DNA from: Sordaria brevicollis
Taxonomy: Eukaryota; Ascomycota; Sordariomycetes; Sordariales; Sordariaceae
DNA length: 64,000 nucleotides
Assembly (NCBI GenBank): GCA_033439795.1
Contig: JAUTDP010000002.1
Coordinates: 496,001 to 560,000, forward strand
Reading direction: 5' to 3'
Shown piece after piece: positions 36,162 to 48,145 of the stretch. The first letter of the stretch is position 1, and each line of letters opens with the position of its first letter. A model generated the notes under the pieces. The model was given only the letters and a program-made list of their open reading frames with translations, searched no databases and had not been told where the DNA came from. A program made the translations under genes and the position numbers.

Positions 36162-37312
36162 TTCGGATTCTCTTCGGATTAGGTAGTTGACTTCTCCTTC
36201 GGCTTCCTTTCTAGGTACCGGGGAGGGGGAGGGTGTGGATGGTATAATGTTTTGGTATGGAGTTTGTATGGATGTTTAATGCTCGGAGTCGGATGTTATC
36301 GTTTTTTGATTTGTTTGTTTGTTTGAGTTTATTTGTTGGAGTCTCTAGGTGGTTAGGTCAGCGGTGGAATTAGGTGTCGGAGTAGGAGTTAAGGCGTTAG
36401 GTTGCGAATTCTGTTTTTATCTCATTTTTTCTCATTTCTTGGTGTGTATACCGCTTGCTGTTGGAGTTATGCGTTTGGTATCTGGGTCAAAGTTTTCTTC
36501 AATGGGGGTTTTGCCGTGCTTCTCGTGTGTTCAGAGGCTATATTTGACAAATCCAGCTTGAAATGTTATTCCCTCGCACTCAAATTGATGCTCAACAAGC
36601 GTGGCGATAATGTCAGGGGGGTAAGTGGGATTCTATTTCGGAGGCAAACAATCCGGCGTCGAAGTTTAACGTTGAACGATCATCCTCTCAACGATGTAAG
36701 CAACCCGTTCCTCTTTTCACCCCCCCAGCCCCCCTTAGGAATTCCACGATGATTACCAACTGACGAAGGAACAACTTCACAACACACGATTCACACAAAC
36801 ATCACATGCATAGTGTCTAGGACAAGCAAAGTTCGGGGGTTGACGATATTCTATTCTTTTCCTTTAATATCGTACCTAACTCATCCTATTCATAGGTACA
36901 GTAGAGGTGAAATCGTACAGGTAGGTGCTTTTTACCCCCTAATAACTTCAACCGTGAATACAAAAGAAACTCCAGCAATCTGGTTATCAATACTTTTGGC
37001 AAGAAAAAAACGACGAGAAGAAACAAACCTACCAGTACTCCCCATCCACCTCTTCCACCTCTTCCTCCCCTTCCTCTCCCCCTCCCCCTTCTACAACCCC
37101 CGTTCCCTATTCCCCCCATCCTCCCACCACCCCCCTTCCCTCGAGGGAGGAGTGGGGGGTGAGGGTGGTGTTTGAGGGGGTGGTGGAGGTATCATAGGGT
37201 GTGAGTATCGTATTGCCTAAGGGAAGCTAAACACCAATACCATTACACAACCCCCCCCCCCCCCCCCCCCCCCCTCCCACTCCAATCCTTCAATCATCAC
37301 CCCCCTCCCACT
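36162..37312. other. intergenic between convergent genes
   Basis: This separates the 3' ends of the large plus-strand gene and the minus-strand repeat-protein gene. It is T-rich at the left, C/T-rich at the right and contains a 24-base C run. No gene is seen. Confidence 0.6.
37251..37274. repeat. uninterrupted run of 24 C
   Basis: A pure C24 homopolymer stands about 40 bp beyond the stop codon of the minus-strand gene ending at 37313. It reads as G24 in that gene's transcript direction. Confidence 0.85.
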
Positions 37313-39289
37313 CTAATCCTCCATCACCCCCACCACCACAGCAGCACGAGCAGCACGACCCCGATGGCGACGTCGATGCGGAGGCCCAGAAGAAGTCGGA
37401 CGAGTAGCCCGAACAAAAGTCGTCTCCACAGCCACATCAGCCTCCTCCACCTCCGTCGAAGAAACAGACGAAAAAGAAGAAGGCACCACCAACGTCCCAT
37501 TGACACTAACCGGTGACAGCCGGATAGGACTATGTTCAGGGGCAGCCGGGCCCTGCTCGACGCTGCTGGTCTCACTTGCCTCACTGGTCTCACCTGCCTC
37601 CACATCGCTCCGCTTACGCAAATGCTCAGGAGGAACAACCCCGTTATCTCTATCGTCCGCACACTCGATGCATCCTTTTCTCGCCTGCTCGAGGGTTGTA
37701 TCCTCGGCTCTGATCACGGGAGCGGCAACCACCACGACGGGAGCGGGGGCGGTAGCGGTGACTACGACGGGAGGGGGAAGGGCGGTTTTGGTGACGACCG
37801 CGACCCTGTCCTTGTGGCGGGTGGAGGTCTTGGTCACGACTTTATGCTCGGGGGCAGCGTGAGCGGGGGCGGTTTTGGTGACGACGACCTTGCGAGTTGT
37901 GGGGTGGCGGGTAGAGGTCTTGGTGACGGCGACCTTGGCGCTGTCCCTGTCCCTGTCGCGGGTAGAGGTCTTGGTGATGACCTTGCGAGTCGGCTGGCTC
38001 GGGTGGCGAAGAGAGGTGGTGGTGACGGTCTTGTCAAAGTGAGCTGTTGTGGTCACCGTCCTGCGACTGAGACTGGGACCCGGACCGGTAATGGTTTGGG
38101 TGACCACGACGACCGCGACGGGGGAGGGCGTGTGGGTGGAGGTGGAAGAGGGACCGGTCTGGGTCTTGGTGACCACGACCGTGACGGTGTTGGAAGGCGT
38201 GTGGGTGGAGGTGCGGGTGATTACGCTGCGGCTGGTGGTGGGCGACGAAGAAGAAGAAGCAGTCTCCTTGGGCAAATTCGACAAAGTCCGCGTCACAACC
38301 TCGATGCTCACGGTCAAGGTGCTGGTGCTCGTCGAGACAGCCTCCGCCGCATCCGCAGTGATGGCCATCGGGGCGGGAGCAACATCGTTCACGTGTACCG
38401 TGCGCTTCTTGAAATCCAAGCTATTCGAGCTCGGCGGGGTGTGGCAGTTGCCATGACGGAAGCCCGGGCACGTGGGCCGGGGCTTGGGGCAGGAATACGG
38501 CCGGTTGTACGGGTTGTGGAACGAGTGCACCCGGTACGGCTCCCCGCGGCAGGTGATGACGGTCAGGATGGGACCCTTCCTGTCGGATTTCGGGACCGGG
38601 GAGACGAGAGAGATGACGGTGACGGGTGCCACGGTCGTCACGACGGTCGTAACGGGGCTGGCAACGGTGACGACGGTCACGATGGGACCCTTCCTGTCGG
38701 ATTTCGGGACCGGGGAGACGAGAGAGGTAACGGTGACGGGTGGCAGGGTCGTCAAGACGGTCGTGACGGGGCTGGCAACGGTCACGACGGACGTTACCAC
38801 TGGTCGGTTCGTCACGGTCTTCACAATGCGGGAGGCCGTGGCGGAGGTGGACGGTACCTGGCCGGCAGGAGAGGAACCAGAACCAGAAGAGCGAGAGGCG
38901 AGGTCGGCAGAAGAGAGAGGGTTGACGACGGCGGGGAGTTCCGTGGTGTAGGTTGACCCGGCCACGGGGTCCACGACCACGACGTCGGTGACGATGGCCG
39001 TCTCGACATAGGCCACGTCCGAAGAGGCAACAGAAGAAACAGGGGAGGCAAGAGCAGCGACGGGGGTCAGGGATGACGACGAGGCCCCAGTGGTGATGGT
39101 GACCGGCACGATTACGGTCGGGGTGCGGGTGCTGGTGACGGTCACCACGCGACGACTGGGAAAGGCGGAGAGGCTCTCCTTGGGGAACCAAGTGACACCC
39201 GAGAGCCAAGGGACGGATGCCACGAGAGTGGCCTGGAGAAGCAGGGCCACGAGGGCAAGTGCCTTCCATCCGAAGGAGGGACGAAGCAT
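37313..39289 (-). CDS. secreted Ser/Thr/Val-rich repeat protein
   Basis: A single exon encodes about 658 residues, probably a secreted or wall-associated glycoprotein. ATG 39289 has a good context (TTCAAAATG) and starts a signal peptide: positive MLRPSFGWK, then the hydrophobic ALALVALLLQATLVASV. The rest is Thr/Val/Ser-rich, with repeats of VTVASPVTTV and TKTSTR, typical of O-mannosylated fungal surface proteins. Around residues 247-281 is a Cys-rich patch (TCRGEPYRVHSFHNPYN, then SCPKPRPTCPG and GNC) that could be a small disulfide-bonded module. Near the C-terminus lie an ECADD segment and a basic Arg-rich tail. There is no GPI-type hydrophobic end. It is not a recognised family. The Thr/Val repeat style resembles the large secreted protein at 55 kb. 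Confidence 0.7.
   Translation of the reverse strand: MLRPSFGWKALALVALLLQATLVASVPWLSGVTWFPKESLSAFPSRRVVTVTSTRTPTVIVPVTITTGASSSSLTPVAALASPVSSVASSDVAYVETAIVTDVVVVDPVAGSTYTTELPAVVNPLSSADLASRSSGSGSSPAGQVPSTSATASRIVKTVTNRPVVTSVVTVASPVTTVLTTLPPVTVTSLVSPVPKSDRKGPIVTVVTVASPVTTVVTTVAPVTVISLVSPVPKSDRKGPILTVITCRGEPYRVHSFHNPYNRPYSCPKPRPTCPGFRHGNCHTPPSSNSLDFKKRTVHVNDVAPAPMAITADAAEAVSTSTSTLTVSIEVVTRTLSNLPKETASSSSSPTTSRSVITRTSTHTPSNTVTVVVTKTQTGPSSTSTHTPSPVAVVVVTQTITGPGPSLSRRTVTTTAHFDKTVTTTSLRHPSQPTRKVITKTSTRDRDRDSAKVAVTKTSTRHPTTRKVVVTKTAPAHAAPEHKVVTKTSTRHKDRVAVVTKTALPPPVVVTATAPAPVVVVAAPVIRAEDTTLEQARKGCIECADDRDNGVVPPEHLRKRSDVEAGETSEASETSSVEQGPAAPEHSPIRLSPVSVNGTLVVPSSFSSVSSTEVEEADVAVETTFVRATRPTSSGPPHRRRHRGRAARAAVVVGVMED
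38567..38794 (-). repeat. 114-bp tandem duplication inside a coding region
   Basis: Two nearly identical 114-bp units (38567-38680 and 38681-38794) encode 38 residues each, containing VSPVPKSDRKGPI and VTVASPVTT. The unit is a multiple of three, so the frame is kept. Near identity points to a recent duplication. Confidence 0.8.
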
Positions 39290-41550
39290 TTTGAAAATAT
39301 CTTGAAGCTTATTAGAGGTTTTGTCAAGGACAAAAGGCTAAAGGAAGGGAATGAAATGAGAGATGGGATGGAAGGAGAAGAGAGATGGGATGGAGCATGA
39401 GATGGACGCCAAGATGAAGACAACTTACAATCAGAAAACAATTCCGATACGTTATTAATACTGGAATGAATTAGTAATGGGCTTGAAATTAGAATGTTCG
39501 AAATGTCTGGTGGATGAGTGTACGGAGAATGGAGAGAGGAGAAATTAGAGAACGAAAGGTGATGGGGACCCAAAGCTATATAGGCATTCTGGAGGAACTT
39601 CCTGGCTTCATATGTCCGTATTCGCGACCATCGTCCAATTTTGGTGCAGCTAGCAACTGGAACGGTGTATTTAAATGCGAGTGTTTGTGGTGTTTTTGAT
39701 GCAGCGAGAAGACGCGCTTCGTAGGCGTCAGCGTTTGGGTCATGGCCAAGTTACGGCAACATCGGAGAAACGACTGTAAGTGTAACTTCATACCCACAAT
39801 TGCTTGAATCTATCGCTTTTTTTGGAAACTTAATAACACTGAAATCACTTTGGAACCAACGGATATGGAAAAGCAACGTCGTTGCACCGATTATCGTCGA
39901 GTGTCCTCATCCCGCTACGAGATGTCAACACCAAACTTCTTCCGGGATCCCGGCCCCCGGCATCGTGAGTCCGGACTTGGACCGTGCACTAACAAACCAA
40001 CTTTCAACTCCAGTGTGGAAAGTCACTTACGTCCCAAATAACATTGTGCGTGCACAATCCTATGCACAACGTCCGCGAGTATGACAAGACCAAAAGTCCC
40101 TTTGCCTTGTCCAAGCTCATGCGTGTTTGGCACGCTTCTACCATGTGTTTTCCATGCAGCTACTGCTTGTTGGGGAGTCTGAACCATTCCACCAGTTACC
40201 TCCTACTGCACAAGGCCTCGAAGTTGGGACTTGGAACCAAAACACGAAGGTGTCAATGGTGCCTCTGAGTCTGACGCTCTTGAGACAGCTTCCATGTCAA
40301 CCAGCTGGACTATGGTTCGAGCGATTTGACGGATCGAAACACGCAAGCCTCTGCTGGCGTCGTGGGAACGTTCTCAGAGACAAAAATGGGACATGGAAGA
40401 AGGCACCAGAAGTCCTTTTCAGCGACGTTCCCTCTGGGACTCGCTTTCTCCGGGCATCTTGTGGCTGGACTTCCACTTATCATGGAACAGGCATAACTTC
40501 CCTCCTTTTCCTTTTACCACGAGTCTTTGGAACATACAGTCTCAGAGACTCAGAGTTCACTCGCCTTTTATCCAACAAACCTGTTCCCCATTGCAGTTCA
40601 TTACTCCAATTTCTCACCGTTAACCCTTTCACCATCAAAGCGGGTACCCCCAGAAGACACATGCAAGCTGTGCATCATGCGGCTCAACTCCAAGTTCTCC
40701 AACATCCATGCACCCATGACTGCTACTTCTTTCCCTTGCCTCCCACCCCAGTGCCTCCCACCCCTTTCGACCTCCTGGCCCACGGCCACCTCCCCGCTGT
40801 GAACATCGACCGTAATGTGCTTCTTCAACCACCCTCGCGGTTTCACGCTTTTCTTGCCGAGTGACTGAGGGGCCGAGGGCTCATAACGCCATAAACCGTG
40901 CCATAACTAGGTTGGTAGGTACCTGCGCCGGCATGGCTAAGCAACACGCAATCTATGGGTTGTTGCTTCTCGGCTTTTGTCGTATTTCAGCTGCATGGTT
41001 GGAAGCCCGGGACTGGCAGCTGTCCGACGCCGGCAGTCCGGATTGCACATGTCTGATTACCGTTGGGGGTTGATAAGGCCGAGCCGAGCCCTACCACCGG
41101 CGTGCCCAGTTTCCGCGTCTACCCCCCGTACCCAATATCCAAGAACAAACTACGAACTACGAACTACAGATCCCGAAAAACAGTCAACATCACAAAACAC
41201 AACCTCAACAACAGCAGACACAGACATAAAAATATCGCTAATACATTCCGCTAATCTACCAAATTTACCCTCTACTTTCCACATCGCTATTATCTAACCT
41301 TTGCAGATGACCATATCCCTCGGTCATTTTTGTCCTTCTTGTCTTTGTTATCCCACCTTACTCTAGTAGGTATCCCACCTTATTCCAACTCCTACCAATA
41401 TCCTCCACCAGCTCTCCACCAGCTCAGCTCTGCAGTCCCAAAACAAAATGACCCCGTCTCCTGCCGTCTCTTGCGTGTCCTTCCTTCCTTCCCAGATATA
41501 AAAAGCCGTCGACCGTGAGCCGTCGACCGCAGCTACTGGTCCTTCATATT
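39290..41550. other. 2.3 kb without a supported gene
   Basis: Upstream DNA of the secreted-protein gene and 3' flank of the phosphatase locus. A plus-strand frame of 245 codons (40127-40864) begins with TTG and has no recognisable motif, so it is not called. Nothing else is seen. Confidence 0.5.
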
Positions 41551-42252
<702 letters not shown>

Positions 42253-43920
42253 CTAAGCTCCAGGCACCTCAGGGTCCTCAATCACCAACCCACCCATCTC
42301 CCTCACCCGATCAATCTCCTCCTCCCTCTTCCTCAACCACTTCTCGTACGCATCCTTCTTCTTCTGCACCACCCCCTTCCCCTTTCCCTTTCCCTTTCCA
42401 TCAATTGACTTTCCCTCCACCTCCAGTCCCTCCCCTGGCTTCACCTCACTTGGTGTATCCACATACACCTGAAACTGACACTCGTGCCAAACCTGCAACT
42501 GCCCCAAGAAATTCTCGCTCGGCTCGATCTCCTTTCTGCGAGCCTGCACCCATCTCACAGCCTGGTTAACAGACCAGCGGTTCTGCTTCATGATGTAGGC
42601 GACGCAGGCGGCGCCCGAGCGGGAAACGCCTTGGTTGCAGTGGATCAGAACTTTATTGCCGGTGCTTTCCATCGACTGACTCGAAGTGGGACGTGACGGG
42701 GATGTTGCTGGAGATGATGCATAAGCGCCAGGGCCGGCTTGTGCTTCGGGAGAGAGGACGGAGAGTTGCGAAGCGTGAGAAGCGTTGGAGCCGGATCTTG
42801 ATCCGCGGGCGGAGGCCGCGGAGGCGGGGTCAAGATGAGATGTAGATGTAGTTGACCCAGGGAGTGTGGGCACCGGAGCTGACGGGACAGAAGGGATCGA
42901 CCCCGAGGGAACAGAAGGAACCGGATCGTCATCGTCGGGGATTAGTGAGCGAACGCGCTGCTTCTGCGGTGCCGGTCCCGCAACAGCAGCAGGCTTTTTC
43001 TTTTCTGGTTCAGGCTGTGCCGTGGGCGACTCAAAGTTGCCGTTGTCGTCTGGGATAAGACTTCGTACCCTCTGCTTCGGCTTCTCCGGTTCCTGACCAG
43101 CACCATTGAACCCCTTAGGCACTTCGCTGGCTGGAAGAACATTCTTGAGCACGTCTTCAACACTTGACTTCCTACGCCTGGTTGGACCGTGGCCGCTGCC
43201 GGGATTGGGAACACCACCACCCTCAATTTGCTCATCGATAAAGTCGCAAATCATTCCCAGTCTGCCGACGAGATCTTCCTCGGGAGAGTCCTCGCAGCGA
43301 ACAAAGAGGCGGTTTTGCTTGGGGACCAGCATATCAAAGGCGGCACTGTTCCAGACATCCTCGTTGAGGGCTTGCTCGGTAGTCGAGAGGAGGGACACCA
43401 TGGAGGTGATGTTGTAGTGCATGAGTGTGGAGATCGAGGTGCTGGAGGCGTTGTTGCCGACAAAGATGTTGGGTGTGATTTGGCTGATGGAGACTCCAGG
43501 GGGGAGAACAAAGCCAGTGGCGCCCGGGCTAGGGGAGCGACTGCTTTGAGAGCTTGTGTTGGAGAGTGTGCGGCGGTGCTGAGACAACGGTTGGGGGAAG
43601 CTGGATGAGCCGGAGCGGTGATGGGTGGGTTGACTGCTGGAGGAAGTGCGTCTTCGGTTGCGAGCGTGGGAGGAGGCAGCCTCAGTCTCAGATGACCTCC
43701 GGCGTAGGTGCCCCGGGGACGTGGCCTTGGAGTGCTCGTGGCCTGGTGTTGGTGGTGACATTGTTGATGATGATGTTTGTGGGTTGGTATCTGTAGCGAC
43801 TGCTGGTTCTGTAGAGCTGAAGGCTGGGTCGTCGAGTAAGGAGGATCCTTTGCGGGATGAAGATATGGATGGATCACCGGTAGCGATGTTGGAAGTTGAT
43901 GTGGTTGTTGAGAGAGACAT
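42253..43920 (-). CDS. dual-specificity protein phosphatase
   Basis: A single exon of 555 residues. It should remove phosphate from Tyr and Ser/Thr of protein substrates through a Cys-phosphate intermediate. The signature loop is IHCNQGVSRSG: His 427, nucleophile Cys 428, Arg 434, followed by AACVAYIM. The N-terminal third is Ser/Pro-rich and disordered. The domain starts near ISQITPNIFVGNNASS and runs through YNITSMVSLL. Between that half and the active-site half are about 200 residues of Pro/Ser-rich insertion, including two copies of QRVRSLIPDD. Such insertions occur in some fungal DSPs. The C-terminus is Lys-rich with a coiled-coil-like KWLRKREEEIDRVREM. ATG 43920 is chosen as the first in frame. 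The stop is followed in frame by another long open stretch. Confidence 0.88.
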   Translation of the reverse strand: MSLSTTTSTSNIATGDPSISSSRKGSSLLDDPAFSSTEPAVATDTNPQTSSSTMSPPTPGHEHSKATSPGHLRRRSSETEAASSHARNRRRTSSSSQPTHHRSGSSSFPQPLSQHRRTLSNTSSQSSRSPSPGATGFVLPPGVSISQITPNIFVGNNASSTSISTLMHYNITSMVSLLSTTEQALNEDVWNSAAFDMLVPKQNRLFVRCEDSPEEDLVGRLGMICDFIDEQIEGGGVPNPGSGHGPTRRRKSSVEDVLKNVLPASEVPKGFNGAGQEPEKPKQRVRSLIPDDNGNFESPTAQPEPEKKKPAAVAGPAPQKQRVRSLIPDDDDPVPSVPSGSIPSVPSAPVPTLPGSTTSTSHLDPASAASARGSRSGSNASHASQLSVLSPEAQAGPGAYASSPATSPSRPTSSQSMESTGNKVLIHCNQGVSRSGAACVAYIMKQNRWSVNQAVRWVQARRKEIEPSENFLGQLQVWHECQFQVYVDTPSEVKPGEGLEVEGKSIDGKGKGKGKGVVQKKKDAYEKWLRKREEEIDRVREMGGLVIEDPEVPGA

Positions 43921-45024
43921 TGGATTTGCTGGGGTGAGAGGAGTAGACGGGGGTTTTGTTCTTGGTGATTGTTGTTTGTCTGAGAAGAAGTCACTTCCAA
44001 TGCAGGTGGCTTTCGATCAGTAAGTGGAAGGTAAGACAAGAGTGAGTCGATTTTGTTACACAGAAACAGCCAGTGATGATTGTGTTTAAAAGGAAGTCGT
44101 CGGTGACTCCGGCGTTTCTTGCTCGTCTTGCTCGTCATGCTCGGGCCCGGTAAGAGGTGAGCATGGGTCCCCCCGGTGGAGCCTCTATCGAAGGCAGTGA
44201 CGTAGGGGTCTCGTTCAAGCGTCAACGCGTAGGCCAAGGTCTGGACCACCCTGACCACCACCCAAAAACCTTATCTTGACAGCATCGTGGTGGAGTCGTC
44301 AGGGGTACCATATCAAAACACTTTGTTCCCGGCTTTGAGATCTGCGTCATAGTCATTGTTGAGATATTTGTGCAGATGCCCAGGAGGGCGGTCTTGAGGC
44401 TCATTCTTGTCTTGGGTGTCCCTTGGCATCGATCACTGATTCGCACATGGGTCGGCAATTCACAGTGACAATCGCTGACGATTCCTTCCCCGTCTGGTTG
44501 ATTATCACGGTTATCTTTTGTGAGGATCGAATGGGAGCCACCATTTGCTGTTTCTTTTCGCTCATCGCAGGCGACAACCACGTAGACGCGTAGTTGCTGA
44601 AAAGTTTTGAACAGGAGGACCCTAGGGCCATCAAGGTGTTTGATAGCTGCGGCAGCTTCCTTTGCTGCCCCCCTGTCGCTTGCTCAATCATCCCTTTTCA
44701 TCAACACCTTCGTTCCGTCATCAACCCCTCCCATTCTGCACCCGTCGCTTCTTTGGCACTTTCGCCTGTGAGAATTTGCTCAATTCGACCTCGAACCCAC
44801 AGTGGCTGCTGTACTTTTGCTGTCTCTTGCCCCATCACATTTCCAACCTTCCATCCCATGTCCCCTTCTCAACTCTTTACTGTTCCTTCAGATTATTCCA
44901 AACCTTCCGTCCAATGTCCTTCTTTCCAACTCTCCACCGTTCTCACCTAGCCCGTACACCCCCTTCCTCATTTGATGCACCACCCCCTATGTGCACCACC
45001 CCCATGTGCATCCCCCCCATACAC
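43921..45024. other. intergenic, promoter side of the phosphatase
   Basis: It contains the phosphatase upstream region and the 3' flank of the dehydrogenase gene. Pyrimidine-rich stretches lie at 44660-44990. No gene is supported. Confidence 0.6.
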
Positions 45025-46201
45025 TCAATACCCACTCTCCCGATCCATCAAATTAACCATCCTCCCCCCCTTCCTTTGTCTTTCCAGATTCTCCTCAATA
45101 ATCGCCTTCACCCTCTCAAAATAATACGGCGTCTGCCAACTAACATGCGGCGTAACAAAACATTTCCCGGGCATCTTGAGCAGTTCATGCCCTTGCGGCA
45201 ACGGCTCCGGATCGGTAACGTCCAGCGCCGCGCCGCGGATTTTGTCGGCTTTGAGAGCGGCGACGAGGGCGTCGGTGTCGACGTGTTGGCCCCGCGCGAT
45301 GTTGGAGAGGAAGGTGCGCTTGCGCGCGAGGATGTCGAATTGCGCGGGTCCGATGATGTGTTTGGTGGAGGAGGTGAGCGGGAGGGAGACGACGAGGATG
45401 TCGAGGTCTTGGGACAGGAAGTGGTCGATGTCCTCGCGGGAGGAGCCGGAGAACCATTTGGTGGGGATGGTGCCGTCGGGGTCGCCGGTGCCGGGGACGT
45501 GGTAGCTGTCATCTTTGCGGCTCTCGGGGGTGGGTTTGGGGCGCCGGGTGTAGGCGTAGATTTCCATTCCTAGAGCGGATGCTACGCGGGCGACTTGCCG
45601 GCCGATGGCGCCGTAGCCCAATATGCCCATGCGCATGCCGGGGGAGTCCACGGTGGTTAGATGGCGCAGGACTTGGGAAGTGCCGTCCTTGACGGCGGCG
45701 TCGTGGTAAGACAGGAAGTGGTGGGAGAGCATGAGGTAGGTGCCTATTACCCATTCTGCTATTTGTGGGCTGTTTTTTTCACCGTCAGTTACTACTGGTA
45801 AATAAGGGGGAAAGGGGGATAACATACGGATGACACCCATTAGCCGTACAAAACACCACGTCCTTGTTCAGATACAAGGGGTGATCCAACCACGGATCCG
45901 CTCCGGCACTGGTAAGTTGCACCCATTTCAACTTGGGCAACAACTCGGCCTTATGGGGATAGTATGAACACAACATGGTCACGCCCTCATATTCTTCAGG
46001 CGCGGTAGTCTCGTCGTCTCGTCCGTAGTCTTGCCATGACCGGTGTACCCACCTGACCTTAAAGCCGGGGTATTTCGTCTGAAGTTTGTCGATCCAGGCT
46101 TGGTCGGGAGGAAGGGGGACGTGGAGCATGAGAATGTCATTCTTGAAGGCGTCAAAGTTGCCCTCGCCGTTCGTGGCGGCTGTGGTTTCGGTGGAACCCA
46201 T
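45025..46201 (-). CDS. D-isomer-specific 2-hydroxyacid dehydrogenase
   Basis: An NAD(P)-dependent oxidoreductase that interconverts 2-oxo acids and D-2-hydroxyacids in the cytosol, about 372 residues. Exon 1 (46201-45828) starts MGSTETT and ends within CH-Pro. A 58-bp intron (45827-45770; GTATGT donor, ACAG acceptor) leads to exon 2 (45769-45025), joining as GCHPPQIAEWVIGTY, the conserved linker of the family. The Rossmann motif is GYGAIG (residues 176-181), followed by the Arg-rich YTRRPK that suggests NADP preference. NIARGQHVDT carries the conserved substrate Arg region, and TPHVSWQ carries the catalytic His. An upstream in-frame ATG adds 19 residues but the chosen ATG fits better. Closest described type: fungal glyoxylate/hydroxypyruvate reductase-like enzymes. 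The exact substrate is unknown. Confidence 0.9.
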
Positions 46202-46896
46202 TTTGGCGTGTAAGTGAGGCTCTATTTTCCAAACGGTGCCGCTAAGAATGACGAACAAATGAAGCTTGCACCGAGTTGGTCAAGTACTACTGGACTGGTG
46301 ATGATGATGCAGATCGGGGTTATCGATAAATAATTTGCGCCGGTTACGGACGGGAGAGATAAGGTGAACTGGTGGAGAAACTGGGGAAGAAGCGGAGTCT
46401 TGACGGAGGCTGTAGGGATGTTGTCAGTGAGAAAAACGCATGAAATTCCGATGTATCAACAGCACAGCTTCGTGTCTTTGGGGATCAGGAAATTTGAAAG
46501 ATGCAAAAGTTGATGTCTGAGAACGAAGTCGGTTTGAGATATCGAACTTTATGACACATGCCAATGGCGCAGTAATTCCGCGGTTCGAATTACTAAGGTC
46601 TCGGAGCTAAACTGAAGAGGGGTAAATCGACCGGCGCCTCTCGGATCTCGGCAAAGGCGGAGCGGGGCCGGTGTGGGGCCGCGAGTGTTCGGGCCAAAGA
46701 CTCCGGCACTTTCGACCTGGGAGACTTCGGGTATCGGAATCCATCATCACCGCCCAGTCCCGCTCCGGCGGTGCATTTGAAGCCCGGCCTTGCCGCCGCC
46801 GGAATGTGCACCCTGGCCGACGGATTTCGATCCGACACCAAACATGTACAGCATCTCAGCTGTGTAATGTCCTTTTTCCATTCCAGTCCAGCCCTC
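46202..46896. other. intergenic
   Basis: Upstream region of the dehydrogenase gene. Two short segments (46563-46590) resemble a tRNA A and B box but lie too close together. No gene is seen. Confidence 0.6.
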
Positions 46897-47703
46897 TCAA
46901 TCGCTCTTAATTCCCCTCTCCCCATCGTCTAGGGCCAACTCCGATTTCTTCCCCGCCGGCCGTCCCTCCATCCTCTCCGGCGCCCCCTCCCACACTTCCA
47001 CCCCCTCCGGCACCTCCACCACCGCCCTTCCAACATAAATATGCTTCGCCCCCTTCCAATCTTCCTTCCTCAACCCCTCCAACACTCCCCCCTTCACAAT
47101 AACCGTCGACCGAGGCGTTTCATCCGCCTCAATGATCCTGTCCACCATCCTCACCCTGCATTCTTTGCAAAAGTAACAATCCATCGTTCTCCCTTCGTTG
47201 GTTGGACATGTCCAACACTTGAGCTTTTCGCGGAGCGCGGGGGACAGTGGGAAGACGTCCGAAGCGGGAAAGACGGCGCTGGTGCCAAACGCTGACGCGG
47301 TTTATTTCCTGCATTCGATGCAGTGGCTGTGGTAAACTGATTTGAGATGGGACCGCGGGACAGTGAAGCAGACGGTGCCGCATTGGCATGTTGCTTTTAG
47401 CGTGGTGTTTGGATTTGCAGGTGTTGATGGTGACTGCAATGTTGAGAATGACCGTTTTTGCCATGGTGAGGTTTGCGGGAACACGCGGGCGTGAAATGGG
47501 CTATCAGGACCGCGAGTCGAGAGGGTAAATCCGATGGTGGCTTTGGGTCGCCGCACTGGCTCGGCGTCGCGTGCCTTTGCCGGTGACAGCGTCAGCGAGC
47601 GGCACGGTGCTGTGTCTAGACGTAACTGTTGCGGGACCGATACAGGTGCCATGACCACACGAACGCGTAGAGGGGCTCGGAGCTTGGATCCGAATGAAGC
47701 CAT
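46897..47703 (-). pseudogene. GFA-domain (CENP-V/GFA) gene with internal stop
   Basis: A minus-strand frame of 269 codons is open from ATG 47703 to TGA 46899-46897 except for one TAA (47304-47302). The first part has a long N-terminal leader, rich in Arg and Ser and possibly mitochondrial. The GFA zinc site then follows: ATCQCGTVCFTVP and HCIECRK. After the stop the same frame gives TASAFGTSAVFPASD, KCWTCP and YFCKECRVRM, the expected second half. GFA proteins bind zinc and are related to glutathione-dependent formaldehyde-activating enzyme. The stop replaces the position where relatives have Gln (CRKQ), so CAA-to-TAA is the simplest cause. It is either a recent pseudogene or an error in the sequence. 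ATG 47184 (MDCYF) could start only a fragment. Confidence 0.7.
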
Positions 47704-48145
47704 TGCTGTTGCTCGCGTTTTAGAAGGATGTCCGAGAGTACGAATAGAAGAAGAGAGGTGAGGTCTGGACCAGGACCGAGAAATGGAAGCATGATATATA
47801 AGTGGCTGTCGCCCTTACCATCTTGGGTGTCGAAACCGACAATTAATCCTCTCATTAATGCCTTCCGCGTCGAGCAAGCCGAGGATGCACAAGACATCCA
47901 GAGTGATGGTTCAACCAATCCATGTCTTTGTGTGATGCCTGCAAAATGGTCACAGAATATCTAGCCCGTGACATGCATATGAGACGCCCAGGGGCTCGGT
48001 TATTGGCAAACAGTGGTATTGTGTTTGGATGCTTATTGATAACCTCGCGGCATTTGTGGGTGGAAGAACGTGTTCCAAGGTATCTGGAGCTCGTCGACGT
48101 TTGCGTTTTGGACCTGGTTATCCCAGAGATGCTGGTGCATCCATG
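47704..48145. other. intergenic
   Basis: A short space between the GFA locus and the 3' end of the regulator gene. No gene is seen. Confidence 0.6.

Noticed and set aside
40127..40864. 245-codon plus-strand frame
   Set aside because: It begins with TTG, has no motif or steady composition and no splice support.
46560..46592. tRNA-like A box (TGGCGCAGTAATTCC) and B box (GGTTCGAATT)
   Set aside because: The boxes are nearly adjacent and no cloverleaf can be drawn.
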